Shown: positions 37,514 through 47,050, numbered from the stretch's first letter. The stretch is 64,000 nucleotides of DNA from Hyphomonadaceae bacterium BL14 (GCA_027627705.1 CP091242.1:1183128-1247127), one strand, 5' to 3'. A program made the numbers and translations. Notes: a model not told the origin generated them from the sequence alone.

Positions 37514-38887
37514 TTGATCATTCGCTCCACCCCCCTTCTCGCCGCCGTGATGGTCTCCGCCTGTGCCGGGACGCCCATGGGGGGCGCCAGCCTGCCCGGC
37601 GGTGCCCCCTCCAGCTTTGCGGCCTTGCCGCAAGACGCCGCCGCCGCGCCCCAGGACTGGATTGTCTCGCTTGAAGACCCGGTGCTGACCGCTCTTGTGG
37701 GCGAAGCCATGGACTCCAATCCTTCCCTGCGCGCCGCGCGTGCCGGTCTGGATGCCGCGCGCGCCGCATCACGCGCCGCCAGCGGCACCCGCCTGCCCTC
37801 GGCCGATGCCCGTCTGGGCGTCACGGAAGCCGACAGCCCGCTTCAGTCAGGAACCAGCTATTCAGCCGCACTTGAAGCGAGCTGGACCGCCGATGTCTGG
37901 GGCCGTCTCGGCGACCAGGCCCGTGCCAGCGCCCTGTCCGCCGAAGCCGCCAGCGCCGACTGGCGCGGCGCACGCCTGTCCGTTGCGGCCAATGTCGCCC
38001 AGGCCTGGTACGGCCTGATTGATGCGCGCCAGCAATACCTGCTGGCCCAAAGAGATGTGGAGACACGCACCCGTCAGCTGGAAAGCGTGGAACGCCGTTT
38101 CCAGCGCGGCGTTGTACGCTCGTCCGACCTGCGCACCGCCCGCTCGGCACTGGCGTCAAGCGAAGCGGCACTGGCCTCGCGTGAACGCGCCCGTGACGCT
38201 GCAGCGCGCGCCCTGGAAACCCTGCTGGGCCGCTATCCCGCCAACGCCCTGGCGATGGACGGCACCTTGCCCGATCTGGGGCCGGTGACCGATCCGGGCT
38301 CGCCACAAAGCCTGTTGCAGCGCCGCCCGGATGTCGTCGCCGCCGAGGCGCGCATGCAGGCAGCCGGTTTCTCTGCCGAGGCCGCGCGCAAGGCGCTTTA
38401 TCCCGGCCTCACCTTGCGCGCCGAACTGCGTGATGCGGGTGCCAATCCCGGCGATATCCTCGACGCCCGGAATCTGGCCAGCACCGTCTCGGCCTCCATC
38501 CTCGCGCCCCTGTTCCGCGGCGGCCAGCTGCGCGCCGAACGCGACCGTCAGGTGGCGCTGGCCGAACAGGCCTCGGCCCGTCTGGTGGAAACCGTGCTGA
38601 CGGCCCTGCGCGAGGTGGAAAACGCGCTCGACGCCGATGCGCGTCTGGCGCGGCGCGTGGACGCACTGGCCTCGGCCAGCGCCGAGGCCCAGGCCGCGCT
38701 GGAGCTGGTTGAACAGCAATATACCTCGGGCATCGCCACGATCTTTGAACTGATCGACGCCCAGACCCGCGTCATCCAGGCGCAATCCCAACTGATCACG
38801 GCCCGGCGCGAACGCGTCGACAATCGCATTGCCCTTCATCTGGCCATCGCCGGCGGCTTTGAAGCCGGCACCCGCGGCGCGGGTTAG
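37514..38887 (+). CDS. RND efflux outer-membrane lipoprotein (TolC/NodT family)
   Basis: A 457-residue outer-membrane factor. The N-terminus MIIRSTPLLAAVMVSACAG carries a lipobox with C17, marking a NodT-type lipoprotein. Two repeated OEP domains follow, with long Ala-rich helices; QSLLQRRPDVVAAEARMQAAGF is a typical NodT motif and QYTSGIATIFELIDAQTRVIQAQ closes the second repeat. A TTG start (37514) is needed to give a complete signal peptide; no ATG fits. First gene of a tripartite operon with the two genes that follow. Confidence 0.9.
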   Translation: MIIRSTPLLAAVMVSACAGTPMGGASLPGGAPSSFAALPQDAAAAPQDWIVSLEDPVLTALVGEAMDSNPSLRAARAGLDAARAASRAASGTRLPSADARLGVTEADSPLQSGTSYSAALEASWTADVWGRLGDQARASALSAEAASADWRGARLSVAANVAQAWYGLIDARQQYLLAQRDVETRTRQLESVERRFQRGVVRSSDLRTARSALASSEAALASRERARDAAARALETLLGRYPANALAMDGTLPDLGPVTDPGSPQSLLQRRPDVVAAEARMQAAGFSAEAARKALYPGLTLRAELRDAGANPGDILDARNLASTVSASILAPLFRGGQLRAERDRQVALAEQASARLVETVLTALREVENALDADARLARRVDALASASAEAQAALELVEQQYTSGIATIFELIDAQTRVIQAQSQLITARRERVDNRIALHLAIAGGFEAGTRGAG

Positions 38888-38961
38888 ACGACACACGTAT
38901 TTTTCGGCCCGCAAGAGGCCTGCCGGACGCGTGACGTCCGCACGACAAGACGAGGTTGGTC

Positions 38962-40227
38962 ATGAATAAATTTGTTGGACGCACACTGCTCTTCATCGGG
39001 CCGATAGGGCTGCTGCTCGTCGTCGCCGTCATAGCGTTCGGCGCGCTCATCGCCAACGCGCCCCAGGCTGAACGCGCTGAACAGGATGTCCGCGCCGCTG
39101 CGGTCTTCGTCACCGAGGCCGAGGCGCAACCGGTGCGCCTCACCGTGCGCACACAAGGCTCGGTCACCGCGCTCACGGAAATTGATCTCACTGCCCAGGT
39201 GGCAGGCCGGGTCGCCTTCGTGAACCCGAACTTTGTTCAGGGCGGCTTCTTCGAGGCCGGTGAAGTGCTGGTGCAGCTGGAAGACGCCGATTACCGTCTT
39301 GCCGTCACCCGCGCGGAAGCCCAGGTCAGCCAGCGCCGCCAGGCCCTGATCCGCGAACAGGCCGAATCCGAGCTGGCCCGTCAGGAATGGGAAGCCGTCG
39401 GCCGGGGCGAAGCCACGCCGCTGGCCCTGCGCGAGCCGCAACTGGCCGACGCCCGGGCCCAGCTCGCCGCAGCTGAAGCCAGCCTGGCCGAAGCGCGCCT
39501 GAACCTGTCACGCACCCGCATTTCCGCACCGTTTGCCGGCCGCGTGCGCGACAAGATGGTCGACCAGGGCCAGTTCGTCGGACCGGGCGCGCGCCTGGGC
39601 CGCGTGTTCGCCACCGATATCGCCGAGGTCCGCCTGCCGCTGAGCGATCGCGAAATCGCCCTGCTCAACATGCCTACGGCCTTCCGCGCGAGCGAGGACA
39701 CGCCCGGCCCGCGCGTGACTCTGACCGCGGTGAGTGCCGGTGTGGTGCGGGAGTGGCAGGGCGAGGTCGTGCGCACCGATGCTGCCATCGATCCCCAGAC
39801 CCGCACGCTGAGCGTTTTCGTCCAGGTGCGTGACCCCTATGGTGTCGCTGCAGAAGCCGCCGGTGCCCCGCTGGCCATGGGCCTGTTCGTGGAAGCGCGC
39901 ATCGAAGGCCGGGAGATTCCCAGCGCCTTCGTGCTGCCGCGCAGCTCCCTGCGCGGAACGGATCAGATTTTCGTGGCCGAGCGGGACGGGACCCTGTCCA
40001 TCCGCCAGGTGACGGTCATTGATTCCAGCGCCGAACGCGTCGTGGTGGCCAGCGGCATTCAGCCGGGTGACCGGGTGATCACCTCCACGGTGCGCGCACC
40101 GGCGTCGGGCATGGCCTTGACGGCCATGGGCCCGGATGGCCAACCGCTGGATCAAGACACGCCCGCTGCTGCGCAGCCGGAGGCACCGTCCACGGACGGG
40201 CCCGGCGTCGCCGCGATTGACGGCTAA
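38962..40227 (+). CDS. RND efflux membrane fusion protein
   Basis: A 421-residue periplasmic adaptor. An N-terminal membrane anchor (residues 9-32) is followed by the lipoyl halves (TVRTQGSVTALTEIDLTAQVAGRV and RISAPFAGRVRDKMVDQGQFV), an alpha-hairpin rich in Ala/Glu between them, and the beta-barrel (FVEARIEGREIPSAFVLPRSSL). It bridges the inner-membrane pump and the outer-membrane factor. Start ATG 38962 has CGAGG upstream. Middle gene of the operon. Confidence 0.92.
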   Translation: MNKFVGRTLLFIGPIGLLLVVAVIAFGALIANAPQAERAEQDVRAAAVFVTEAEAQPVRLTVRTQGSVTALTEIDLTAQVAGRVAFVNPNFVQGGFFEAGEVLVQLEDADYRLAVTRAEAQVSQRRQALIREQAESELARQEWEAVGRGEATPLALREPQLADARAQLAAAEASLAEARLNLSRTRISAPFAGRVRDKMVDQGQFVGPGARLGRVFATDIAEVRLPLSDREIALLNMPTAFRASEDTPGPRVTLTAVSAGVVREWQGEVVRTDAAIDPQTRTLSVFVQVRDPYGVAAEAAGAPLAMGLFVEARIEGREIPSAFVLPRSSLRGTDQIFVAERDGTLSIRQVTVIDSSAERVVVASGIQPGDRVITSTVRAPASGMALTAMGPDGQPLDQDTPAAAQPEAPSTDGPGVAAIDG

Positions 40228-40250
40228 ACGGAAAGCTGGAGGACACGATC

Positions 40251-43200
40251 ATGGTTCAACGTCCCGAAGAACGTGAACACCGCGGCATTCTCGCCTGGTG
40301 GGCGCGCAATTCCGTCGCCGCCAATCTGTTGATGATCATCGCCTTTGTCGGCGGCATTATCGGCTTCATCCAGCTCCAGCGCGAGGTCTTCCCGTCGGGC
40401 TCCTTCAACGGCGCCACGGTGTCGGTGGCCTGGCCGGGCGCCGCGCCGCAGGAGGTAGAGGAGCAGATCATCCTGCGCATTGAGGAGGCGGTGGCCAATC
40501 TGTCGGGCGTCCACCGCATCACCTCCAGCGCACGCGAAGGGCGCGGCTTCGTCAATATCGAGGGCCAGCGCAATCTCAACGGCGATGAATTCGTCAATGA
40601 AATCAAGCTGCGCGTGGACTCGATCAATAATCTGCCCGCTGACGCCTTCCGCCCGGTGGTCAGCCGCTGGGAAAACCAGCAGCAGATGTACATGATCGCC
40701 CTGCACGGCGATGTGGAGCGGCGCGAGTTGCAGCGCCTGGCGCGTGAGATCCGCGACGAAATCGGCTCACAGGTCGGCGAGGCCTCGATCGTCAACACCA
40801 TGGCCTATCTCGGCGAAGAGGTGGCCATCGAAGTGTCCGAAGAGGCACTGCGCCGCTATGGCCTGACCTTCAACGAGGTCGCCCAGGCCGTGCGCGCGAC
40901 ATCGCTCAATGCCTCCGCCGGGGCCGTACGTACCGCCCAGGGCCGCATCCAGCTGACCTCGCGCCAGCTGGCCGACACCGCCGAGGAGTTTGGCGACATC
41001 ATCGTGCGCCAGACGCCGGACGGCTCCACCATCCGCGTGCGGGACGTGGCGCAGGTCACCGACGGGCTGGTGGATGTCGATTTTTCCGGCACGTTCAACG
41101 GCCAGACCATGGTGCTCATTGATGTGCGCACCACCGGCGATGTCGACGTGGTGCGCCTATCTGAGCAGATGCAGGCCTATGTCGAACGCAAGCGCGACGA
41201 TCTTCCCACAACCGTGACCCTGTCGAACTGGTTCGACATGTCCGATGTCTACCACTCGCGCATGGACACGATTTCCAACTCCGCGATGATCGGCCTGCTG
41301 CTTGTGCTGATTGTGCTGGTCCTGTTCCTGCGCCCGATCGTGGCCTTCTGGGTCACGGTGGGCATCGCCACGGCGTTCGCCGGCGGCCTGCTCTTGCTGC
41401 CCATGCTGGGCGTCACACTCAACATGCTCTCGCTGTTCGCCTTCCTGATCGTGATCGGGGTGGTGGTCGATGACGCGATCATTGTGGGTGAAAACATCCA
41501 TAACCGGGTCGAACGCGGCGAGCGCGGCCTGACCGCGGCGGTGGTCGGCGTGCAGATGGTGGCCAAGCCCGTCGTCTTCGCGGTCATCACCACCATGATG
41601 GCGTTCGCGCCCTGGATGCTGCTGACCGGGCCGGAAGTGCAATTCACCCGGCAGATCTCGCTGGTGGTGATCGCCGCCCTCGCCTTCTCGCTGATCGAAT
41701 CTCTCGTGATCCTGCCCGCGCACCTGTCGCACATGGGTCCCCAGCGCATGACCGGCTTCTTCGGCCCGTTCCTGCGTGTGCAGGAATCCATCGCCAACGG
41801 GCTCGTCACGTTTGCGCGCAATGTCTACGCGCCGATCCTGGCTCTGGCCATCAAGGCGCGGTACTTCACGGTGCTCGCCTTCATCATGATGTTCACCCTG
41901 GCCATCGTGCTGATGAATACCGGCTATGTACCCTTCCGCTTCATGCCCGAAGTCGAGGACGAGCTGGTCCAGGCACAGATCGAGCTGCCCGAGGGTGCGC
42001 CCTGGAGCCGGCTTGAAGAGGTGCGCAACCAGCTCGAAGACGCCACCGTGGCGCTGAGAGCCCATTATGCCGAGCGCTATCCCGGCTTTGACATGGTCGT
42101 GGGCAGCGCTGTGATCGCCAACGGCTCCAGCGTCCAGGCCTGGATCCAGATGGCCAGCCCGGAAGACCGGCCCGAACCCATCCCGATGTCTGAAATCACC
42201 CAGACCCTGCGCGACGCCATGGGCCCGGTGCCGGACGCGGAGTCCATCGAGTTCAACTTCACCATTTCCGAGAACGTCTCGGGCATCCAGTTCGCCATCA
42301 ACCACCCCGATCTGGACGTGCTGCGCCTGGCCGCTGCGGACCTGAAGGCGCAGCTGCGCACCTATTCGGCGACCTATGACATCGTGGACAATCTGCAGAC
42401 CTCCGCCGAGGAAATGCGCTTCAGCCTGCGTCCCGATGCGCGCGCTCTGGGCCTGACGCTGAACGATGTCACGAGCCAGGTGCGCCAGGCCTTCTACGGG
42501 ATAGAAGTCCAGCGCCTGCCGCGCGGCGGCGAGGATGTGCGCGTGATGGTGCGCTACCCGCGCGAGCTGCGCGACAGCCTCGATGCGGTGCGCGATCTGC
42601 GCATCCGCACCCCCGACGGGCGCGAGATTCCGCTGGCCGCCGTGGCCGACGTGGAGTTCGCCCCCGGCATCAACCGCATCAACCGGCGCGAACGCCAGCG
42701 CACCGTGACCGTCAGCGCCGATCTCAGCGATGAGGACGCAGCCGGCGAGATTCGCCGCGACCTGCGCGAAAACTTCTTCCCCGCCTGGCGCGAGCGCTAT
42801 CCCGGCGTCTCTGAAGGCGCGCTGGGCGACGCCGAAGGCCAAGCGCAGTTCATGCAGGAGATCGTGATCCTGCAGGTGCTGATGCTGGGCTCCATGTATG
42901 TGCTGCTGGCCATCGCCTTCCGCTCCTACGCCCAGCCCTTGCTGATCATGACCGCGATCCCGTTCGCCTTCGCCGGGGCCGTATTCGGGCATCTCTTCTT
43001 CGGCATGCCCATCGCCATGTTCTCTTTCTTCGGGATAGGCGCTGCGGCCGGGGTCGTGATCAACGACAACCTGGTGCTCGTGGACTTCGTCAACCGGTTG
43101 CGAGAACGCGGCGTGGGTGCCTTCCAGGCCCTTGTCGACGCAGGCGTGCAGCGTTTCCGTCCGATCCTGCTGACCACCGTGACGACCTTCCTGGGCATTC

Positions 43201-43517
43201 TGCCGATGATGGCCGAACGCTCCACCCAGGCCCAGTTCCTCAAGCCCATGGTGGTCGCGATCGGGTTTGGCGTGGTGTTCGCCCTGTTCCTGACCCTGTT
43301 CTTCGTGCCCGCGCTCTACGCCATGGGTGTCGACATCAAGCGCGGGGTGACGGGCCTGTGGCGCGGCGAACGCATACCGGGCATCGGTGCCGGCTGGGAA
43401 GGCCGGATCAGCGGCGCTGAAGGCGTGGACGTCGCCGACACCCCGGAGGAATCGCGCGAGCGGACCCGTCCGGGTCACGATCAGGACCCCGCCGGCGTCC
43501 CCCGCCCGGCCGAGTAA
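40251..43517 (+). CDS. RND efflux pump inner-membrane transporter
   Basis: A 1088-residue AcrB/MexB-superfamily pump. It has the 12-helix layout with two large periplasmic loops; first helix WWARNSVAANLLMIIAFVGGIIGF, porter region beginning VSVAWPGAAPQEVEEQI, helix-4 motif VIGVVVDDAIIVGENI with the proton-relay Asp pair, and helix-10 to 12 segment GAAAGVVINDNLVLVDFVNRLRERG. The divergent, somewhat long sequence with a hydrophilic C-terminal tail suggests a subfamily other than classical HAE1. Substrates cannot be predicted. Third gene of the operon. Confidence 0.92.
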   Translation: MVQRPEEREHRGILAWWARNSVAANLLMIIAFVGGIIGFIQLQREVFPSGSFNGATVSVAWPGAAPQEVEEQIILRIEEAVANLSGVHRITSSAREGRGFVNIEGQRNLNGDEFVNEIKLRVDSINNLPADAFRPVVSRWENQQQMYMIALHGDVERRELQRLAREIRDEIGSQVGEASIVNTMAYLGEEVAIEVSEEALRRYGLTFNEVAQAVRATSLNASAGAVRTAQGRIQLTSRQLADTAEEFGDIIVRQTPDGSTIRVRDVAQVTDGLVDVDFSGTFNGQTMVLIDVRTTGDVDVVRLSEQMQAYVERKRDDLPTTVTLSNWFDMSDVYHSRMDTISNSAMIGLLLVLIVLVLFLRPIVAFWVTVGIATAFAGGLLLLPMLGVTLNMLSLFAFLIVIGVVVDDAIIVGENIHNRVERGERGLTAAVVGVQMVAKPVVFAVITTMMAFAPWMLLTGPEVQFTRQISLVVIAALAFSLIESLVILPAHLSHMGPQRMTGFFGPFLRVQESIANGLVTFARNVYAPILALAIKARYFTVLAFIMMFTLAIVLMNTGYVPFRFMPEVEDELVQAQIELPEGAPWSRLEEVRNQLEDATVALRAHYAERYPGFDMVVGSAVIANGSSVQAWIQMASPEDRPEPIPMSEITQTLRDAMGPVPDAESIEFNFTISENVSGIQFAINHPDLDVLRLAAADLKAQLRTYSATYDIVDNLQTSAEEMRFSLRPDARALGLTLNDVTSQVRQAFYGIEVQRLPRGGEDVRVMVRYPRELRDSLDAVRDLRIRTPDGREIPLAAVADVEFAPGINRINRRERQRTVTVSADLSDEDAAGEIRRDLRENFFPAWRERYPGVSEGALGDAEGQAQFMQEIVILQVLMLGSMYVLLAIAFRSYAQPLLIMTAIPFAFAGAVFGHLFFGMPIAMFSFFGIGAAAGVVINDNLVLVDFVNRLRERGVGAFQALVDAGVQRFRPILLTTVTTFLGILPMMAERSTQAQFLKPMVVAIGFGVVFALFLTLFFVPALYAMGVDIKRGVTGLWRGERIPGIGAGWEGRISGAEGVDVADTPEESRERTRPGHDQDPAGVPRPAE

Positions 43518-43529
43518 CGCAGCCGTGAC

Positions 43530-43569
43530 CGCTACAGCCAGTTCCCCTTGCCGGGCCTGCGCTGTAGCG
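43530..43569. terminator. Inverted repeat after the RND operon
   Basis: CGCTACAGC (43530-43538) faces GCTGTAGCG (43561-43569) with a 22-nt loop, just after the pump gene and before the M13 peptidase. No U tract, so the terminator role is uncertain; an operator is the alternative. Confidence 0.3.
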
Positions 43570-43632
43570 TTCCGCGTGCTGGAATGACAGTGCCCCTTGA
43601 AGGGCGCGATAACAGCCTTCGGGAGATATGAT

Positions 43633-45669
43633 ATGATGAAATGGCTCATGGCCGGTGCGGCCAGCCTGGCGCTCTGCGCGGGCAGTGCCGCGTTCGCTCA
43701 GGACGCGCCGCGCTTCGGTGATTACGGGTTTGACGAGGCGGGCATGAACCGCTCGGTCCACCCGGGCGATGACTTCTTCGCCTACGCCAATGGCGTCTGG
43801 GCGGACACCACGGACATCCCGTCCGACCGCGCGCGCTACGGCATGTTCGATCTGCTGTCGCTGGAGGTGGAGCAGCAGGTGCGCGCCATCATCCTGGACG
43901 CCGCCGAGCGCGGCGGGCCGGCCGGCTCCAACGAGCAGATGATCGCGGACCTGTTCGCCAGCTGGATGAACGCTGACGCCATCGAGGACGCCGGCCTGGA
44001 TCCGGCGATGCCCTATCTGGAGGCCATCGCCGCGATCGCCAGTCATGAGGACGCCGCCGCCCTGATGGCCCAGCGTGCCTACTCGGCACCCTATTCGGTG
44101 GGCATCAGCGCCGACCCGGAAAACCCTGAAGCCTATATCATGCGGTCGGGCCAGTCGGGCCTGGGCCTGCCCACGCGCGACTACTACCTGCTCGATACCG
44201 GCCGCTTCCCCGAATACCGCGAGGCGTATCTGGCCTATATCGCCCGCATTTTCGAGCTGGCCGGCCTGCCCGGCGGCGAGGCGCGCGCGCAGCAGATCCT
44301 GGCGCTGGAAACCGCTTTGGCCGAGGTGCACTGGACCCGCGAGGATTCGCGCGACGTCACCAAGACCAATAACCGCATGACCACGGCCGAGTTTGCCGCG
44401 CTCGCCCCCTCGCTGCGTCTCGACCAGGCGCTGGCCGCACGCGATCTGCCTGCAGACGCGCAGATCATCGTCTCCCAGCCCAGCGCCATCACCGGCGCGG
44501 GCGAGGTGTTCGCCAATACGGATGTGGACGTGATCCAGTCCTGGCTCGGCTTCCACTTCCTGTCGAGCCGCGCCAGCTGGCTGCCGGCGGCGTTTGATGA
44601 AGCCAATTTCGACTTCTTCTCGCGCACCCTGTCGGGCACGCAGGAACAGCGCACCCGCGAGCTGCGCGGCGTTCAGCTGGTCAATGGCGCGCTCGGCCAC
44701 CTGGTGGGCCAGGTCTATATCGAGCGCCACTATCCGCCCGAAGCCAGCCGCCAGATGGACCAGCTGATCGTCAATCTGATCGACGGTTTCCGTGGCCGCC
44801 TGGAGCGTCTGGAGTGGATGGACGAGGAGACCCGCGCCGAGGCGCTGGTCAAGCTGGAAGGCTTCGAGCCGCGCATCGGCTATCCTGAGGTCTGGAACGA
44901 GTTCGACGGCCTCGAGCTCAGCGCCGGCGACTATTTCGGCAACCGCATGCGCATGAGCGATTTTGCCTGGGCCGAGCAGCTGCGCCGCTTCCCCGATCCG
45001 GTGGACCGCCGCCTGTGGGGATGGCCGCCGCAAATCGTCAACGCCAGCTATAGCCCGCTGCAGAACCAGATCACCTTCCCGGCGGGCATTCTGCAGGCGC
45101 CCTTCTTCGACATGAACGCCGATGCGGCCATGAATTACGGTGCCATCGGCGCGGTGATCGGCCACGAGATCGGCCACGGCTTTGACGATAACGGCCGCCG
45201 CTTCGACGCCGAAGGCCGCATCCGCGACTGGTGGACCGAAGAAACCAACGCCAATTTCGTCGAGCGGTCCGACCGTCTGGTGGAACAGTACAACCAGTTC
45301 TGCCCGTTCGAGGCCGAATGCGTGAACGGCCGGGTGTCGCTGGGCGAGAATATCGGCGATCTGGGCGGCATGCAGATGGCCTATGAGGCCTACCGCAATT
45401 ACGTCGCCGCCACCTACCCCGATGGCGAAGCGCCGGTGATCAACGGCATGACCGGCGATCAGCGCTTCTTCCTGGCCTGGGCCCAGGTCTGGCGCACCCT
45501 GTTCCGCGATGACGCCCTGCGCGCCCAGCTCGCCCGCGGGCCCCACTCGCCGGGCATGTACCGGGTCAACGGCGTGGTGCGCAATCTCGACGCCTGGTAC
45601 GACGCCTTCGGCATCACCGAAGAGCACGCCCTCTACCTGCCGCCCGAACAGCGCGTGCGCATCTGGTAG
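43633..45669 (+). CDS. M13-family zinc metallopeptidase (neprilysin-like), exported
   Basis: A 678-residue secreted or periplasmic endopeptidase. The signal peptide ends SAAFAQ. M13_N covers about residues 35-420 (starting VHPGDDFFAYANGVW) and the catalytic M13 domain follows with VIGHEIGHGFDDNGRRFD (the zinc-binding HExxH), ENIGDLGGMQMAYEAY (third ligand Glu), the VNASYSPLQNQITFPAGILQ substrate-binding strand, and the C-terminal Trp. GGGAG 7 nt upstream of ATG 43633 sets the start. It is monocistronic with a strong terminator. Confidence 0.95.
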   Translation: MMKWLMAGAASLALCAGSAAFAQDAPRFGDYGFDEAGMNRSVHPGDDFFAYANGVWADTTDIPSDRARYGMFDLLSLEVEQQVRAIILDAAERGGPAGSNEQMIADLFASWMNADAIEDAGLDPAMPYLEAIAAIASHEDAAALMAQRAYSAPYSVGISADPENPEAYIMRSGQSGLGLPTRDYYLLDTGRFPEYREAYLAYIARIFELAGLPGGEARAQQILALETALAEVHWTREDSRDVTKTNNRMTTAEFAALAPSLRLDQALAARDLPADAQIIVSQPSAITGAGEVFANTDVDVIQSWLGFHFLSSRASWLPAAFDEANFDFFSRTLSGTQEQRTRELRGVQLVNGALGHLVGQVYIERHYPPEASRQMDQLIVNLIDGFRGRLERLEWMDEETRAEALVKLEGFEPRIGYPEVWNEFDGLELSAGDYFGNRMRMSDFAWAEQLRRFPDPVDRRLWGWPPQIVNASYSPLQNQITFPAGILQAPFFDMNADAAMNYGAIGAVIGHEIGHGFDDNGRRFDAEGRIRDWWTEETNANFVERSDRLVEQYNQFCPFEAECVNGRVSLGENIGDLGGMQMAYEAYRNYVAATYPDGEAPVINGMTGDQRFFLAWAQVWRTLFRDDALRAQLARGPHSPGMYRVNGVVRNLDAWYDAFGITEEHALYLPPEQRVRIW

Positions 45670-45691
45670 GCAGTTTGCCTGACCTCACCTG

Positions 45692-45723
45692 AAAAGGCCC
45701 GGCCCTCGCGCCGGGCCTTTTTT
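45692..45723 (+). terminator. Rho-independent terminator of the M13 peptidase gene
   Basis: An 11-bp stem AAAAGGCCCGG/CCGGGCCTTTT (45692-45702 with 45711-45721) followed by further T residues, 22 nt after the stop codon. Confidence 0.9.
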
Positions 45724-45753
45724 GCGTTTGGGGGCGGGGGACAGGTCATCCCA

Positions 45754-45892
45754 CCTTGTTTTCCCGGGCGACCCCGGACTTGATCCGGGGGAGGCCCGGG
45801 ACCCATCCACCAATCCTGTCCAGCGCTTGAGCGGCTCAGATGGAGCGGGATGGCTCCCGGATAGAAGCTGCGCGGCTTCCGGGAAAACAGGG
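45754..45892. repeat. 139-bp structured palindromic repeat, copy 1
   Basis: Terminal arms CCTTGTTTTCCCGG (45754-45767) and CCGGGAAAACAGGG (45879-45892) are inverted repeats. Internally CCCGGGACCCATCC pairs with GGATGGCTCCCGG and a smaller GAAGC/GCTTC hairpin follows. Copy 2 at 46190-46328 has the same length and architecture. Confidence 0.75.
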
Positions 45893-45993
45893 GGTGGGGT
45901 TAGAGGGAGGCGGTGTGGAACAGGCCAAAATGAAATCGTTACCGGCCCGCGCCCGTTTCTGCCATAGTCCCCATCAACCCCAAGGAGCCCCCC

Positions 45994-46179
45994 ATGACCC
46001 ATCTCGCCCGCATCACCACCGCCGCCCTCGTCGCCGCCAGCACGCTGGCGCTCACCGCCTGCAACACCATCCAGGGCCTCGGCCGCGACGTCACGCGCAC
46101 CGGCGAAGCGCTGGAAGACATCACCACCGATGCGTCTGATGTGATTGACACTGCGCCGGAGGTTCAGGCGGCGCCTTAA
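45994..46179 (+). CDS. Entericidin A/B-family small lipoprotein
   Basis: A 61-residue lipoprotein. The signal MTHLARITTAALVAASTLALTAC has the lipobox LTAC, and the mature part NTIQGLGRDVTRTGEALEDI matches the entericidin EcnA/EcnB family. These small lipoproteins are linked to envelope stress and stationary phase. AAGGAG lies about 8 nt upstream. It is isolated between two copies of the 139-bp repeat. Confidence 0.85.
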   Translation: MTHLARITTAALVAASTLALTACNTIQGLGRDVTRTGEALEDITTDASDVIDTAPEVQAAP

Positions 46180-46189
46180 TCGCCACACA

Positions 46190-46328
46190 CCTTGTTTTCC
46201 CGGGCGCCCCGGCCTTGATCCGGGGGAGGCCCGGGACCCATCCACCAGTCCCCTCCACCGCCGAGGCGGTTGAGATTTATCGGGATGGGTCCCGGATATT
46301 TGCTGACGCAAATTCCGGGAAAACAGGG
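46190..46328. repeat. 139-bp structured palindromic repeat, copy 2
   Basis: Same termini (46190-46203 and 46315-46328) and length as copy 1. CCGGGACCCATCC pairs perfectly with GGATGGGTCCCGG, and the inner hairpin is TTTGC/GCAAA where copy 1 has GAAGC/GCTTC: both arms changed together, so the fold is conserved rather than the sequence. Confidence 0.75.
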
Positions 46329-46373
46329 AGGGAATTAATTCAAACCAAACTGTCTTCGCCGGCCGCCCCCTTT

Positions 46374-46445
46374 GCGTTTTCCCGGCGAAAGCCGGGACCC
46401 AGATACGCCGTTACAACTGGGCCCCGGCTTTCGCCGGGGAAACGC
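46374..46445. repeat. 72-bp long hairpin related to the 139-bp repeat
   Basis: Arms of 29 bp (46374-46402 with 46417-46445) pair with only two mismatches around a 14-nt loop. It shares the GTTTTCCCGG and GCCGGGACCCA themes of the neighbouring repeats. Confidence 0.7.
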
Positions 46446-46479
46446 GGGTAGAGAGCTGTGGCGCTCAAATGATCAACCG

Positions 46480-46573
46480 CCCTCACCCTACCCTCTCCCC
46501 CATGAAATGGGGGGTGAGGCCGCCAAGTCTGGTCCGGGGGACCAGACGACCGGACGAACGATAAAGGTGAGGG
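46480..46573. repeat. REP-type composite palindrome (CCCTCACC family)
   Basis: CCCTCACC (46480-46487) faces GGTGAGGG (46566-46573); inside are CTCTCCCCC/GGGGGG and a perfect GTCTGGTCC/GGACCAGAC hairpin. Related units occur at 47051-47089, at the casposon flanks and in rsmE (63931-63951). Confidence 0.65.
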
Positions 46574-46666
46574 GGTGGCGGTGCAGCCAGACGCGGCGAG
46601 CGCCAGACAAGCCCAAAACCCACAAACCCCTTTCCCCTCAAACGCGAGATTGGCACACTCGCCGTC

Positions 46667-47044
46667 ATGGCCCAGCCCAAGCCCATCGCCCATGCGCGCC
46701 GGCTAAGACGCGATCAGACCCGCTTCGAGCGGCGCCTCTGGTCGCTCCTGCGCCAGCGGCCCGAGGGGCTGAAATTCCGCCGCCAGCATCCCGCCTGCGG
46801 CTTCATCGCTGATTTCGCCTGCGTGGAGGCGCGCCTGATCATCGAGCTCGATGGCAGCCAGCACGCCGATCAGGCCGAAGCCGACGCCCGGCGCACCGCC
46901 ATCCTGGAGGCGGCTGGCTGGCAGGTGATGCGCTTCTGGAATCTGGCGCTGGACGAAGCCCCGCTCATGGCCGCCGACCACATCATTGAAACGGCGCGGA
47001 TGCGCATTCGGGCGTTTCACTGGGAGCGGCAGAGCCCGGACTGA
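46667..47044 (+). CDS. DUF559 (Vsr-like fold) protein
   Basis: A 125-residue protein with the DUF559 pattern: RRLRRDQTRFERRLWSLLR, GLKFRRQHPACGFIADFAC, LIIELDGSQHADQAEADARRTAILEAAGWQVMRFWN. The fold is related to the very-short-patch-repair endonuclease family, with the Asp and Glu of FIADF and IELDG as candidate metal ligands. Biological role unknown. It sits between REP repeats with no operon partner. Confidence 0.85.
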   Translation: MAQPKPIAHARRLRRDQTRFERRLWSLLRQRPEGLKFRRQHPACGFIADFACVEARLIIELDGSQHADQAEADARRTAILEAAGWQVMRFWNLALDEAPLMAADHIIETARMRIRAFHWERQSPD

Positions 47045-47050
47045 CCCGAG

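Noticed and set aside
41157..43649. An 830-codon minus-strand frame opposite the RND pump
   Set aside because: Shadow frame, His/Gln/Asp-rich with no recognisable family; the plus-strand pump is unambiguous. The same applies to long antisense frames at 5593-6582, 11405-13069 and 43408-45627.
46215..46812. Short plus-strand frames covering the repeat cluster
   Set aside because: Their translated sequence derives entirely from palindromic repeats and changes frame between copies.
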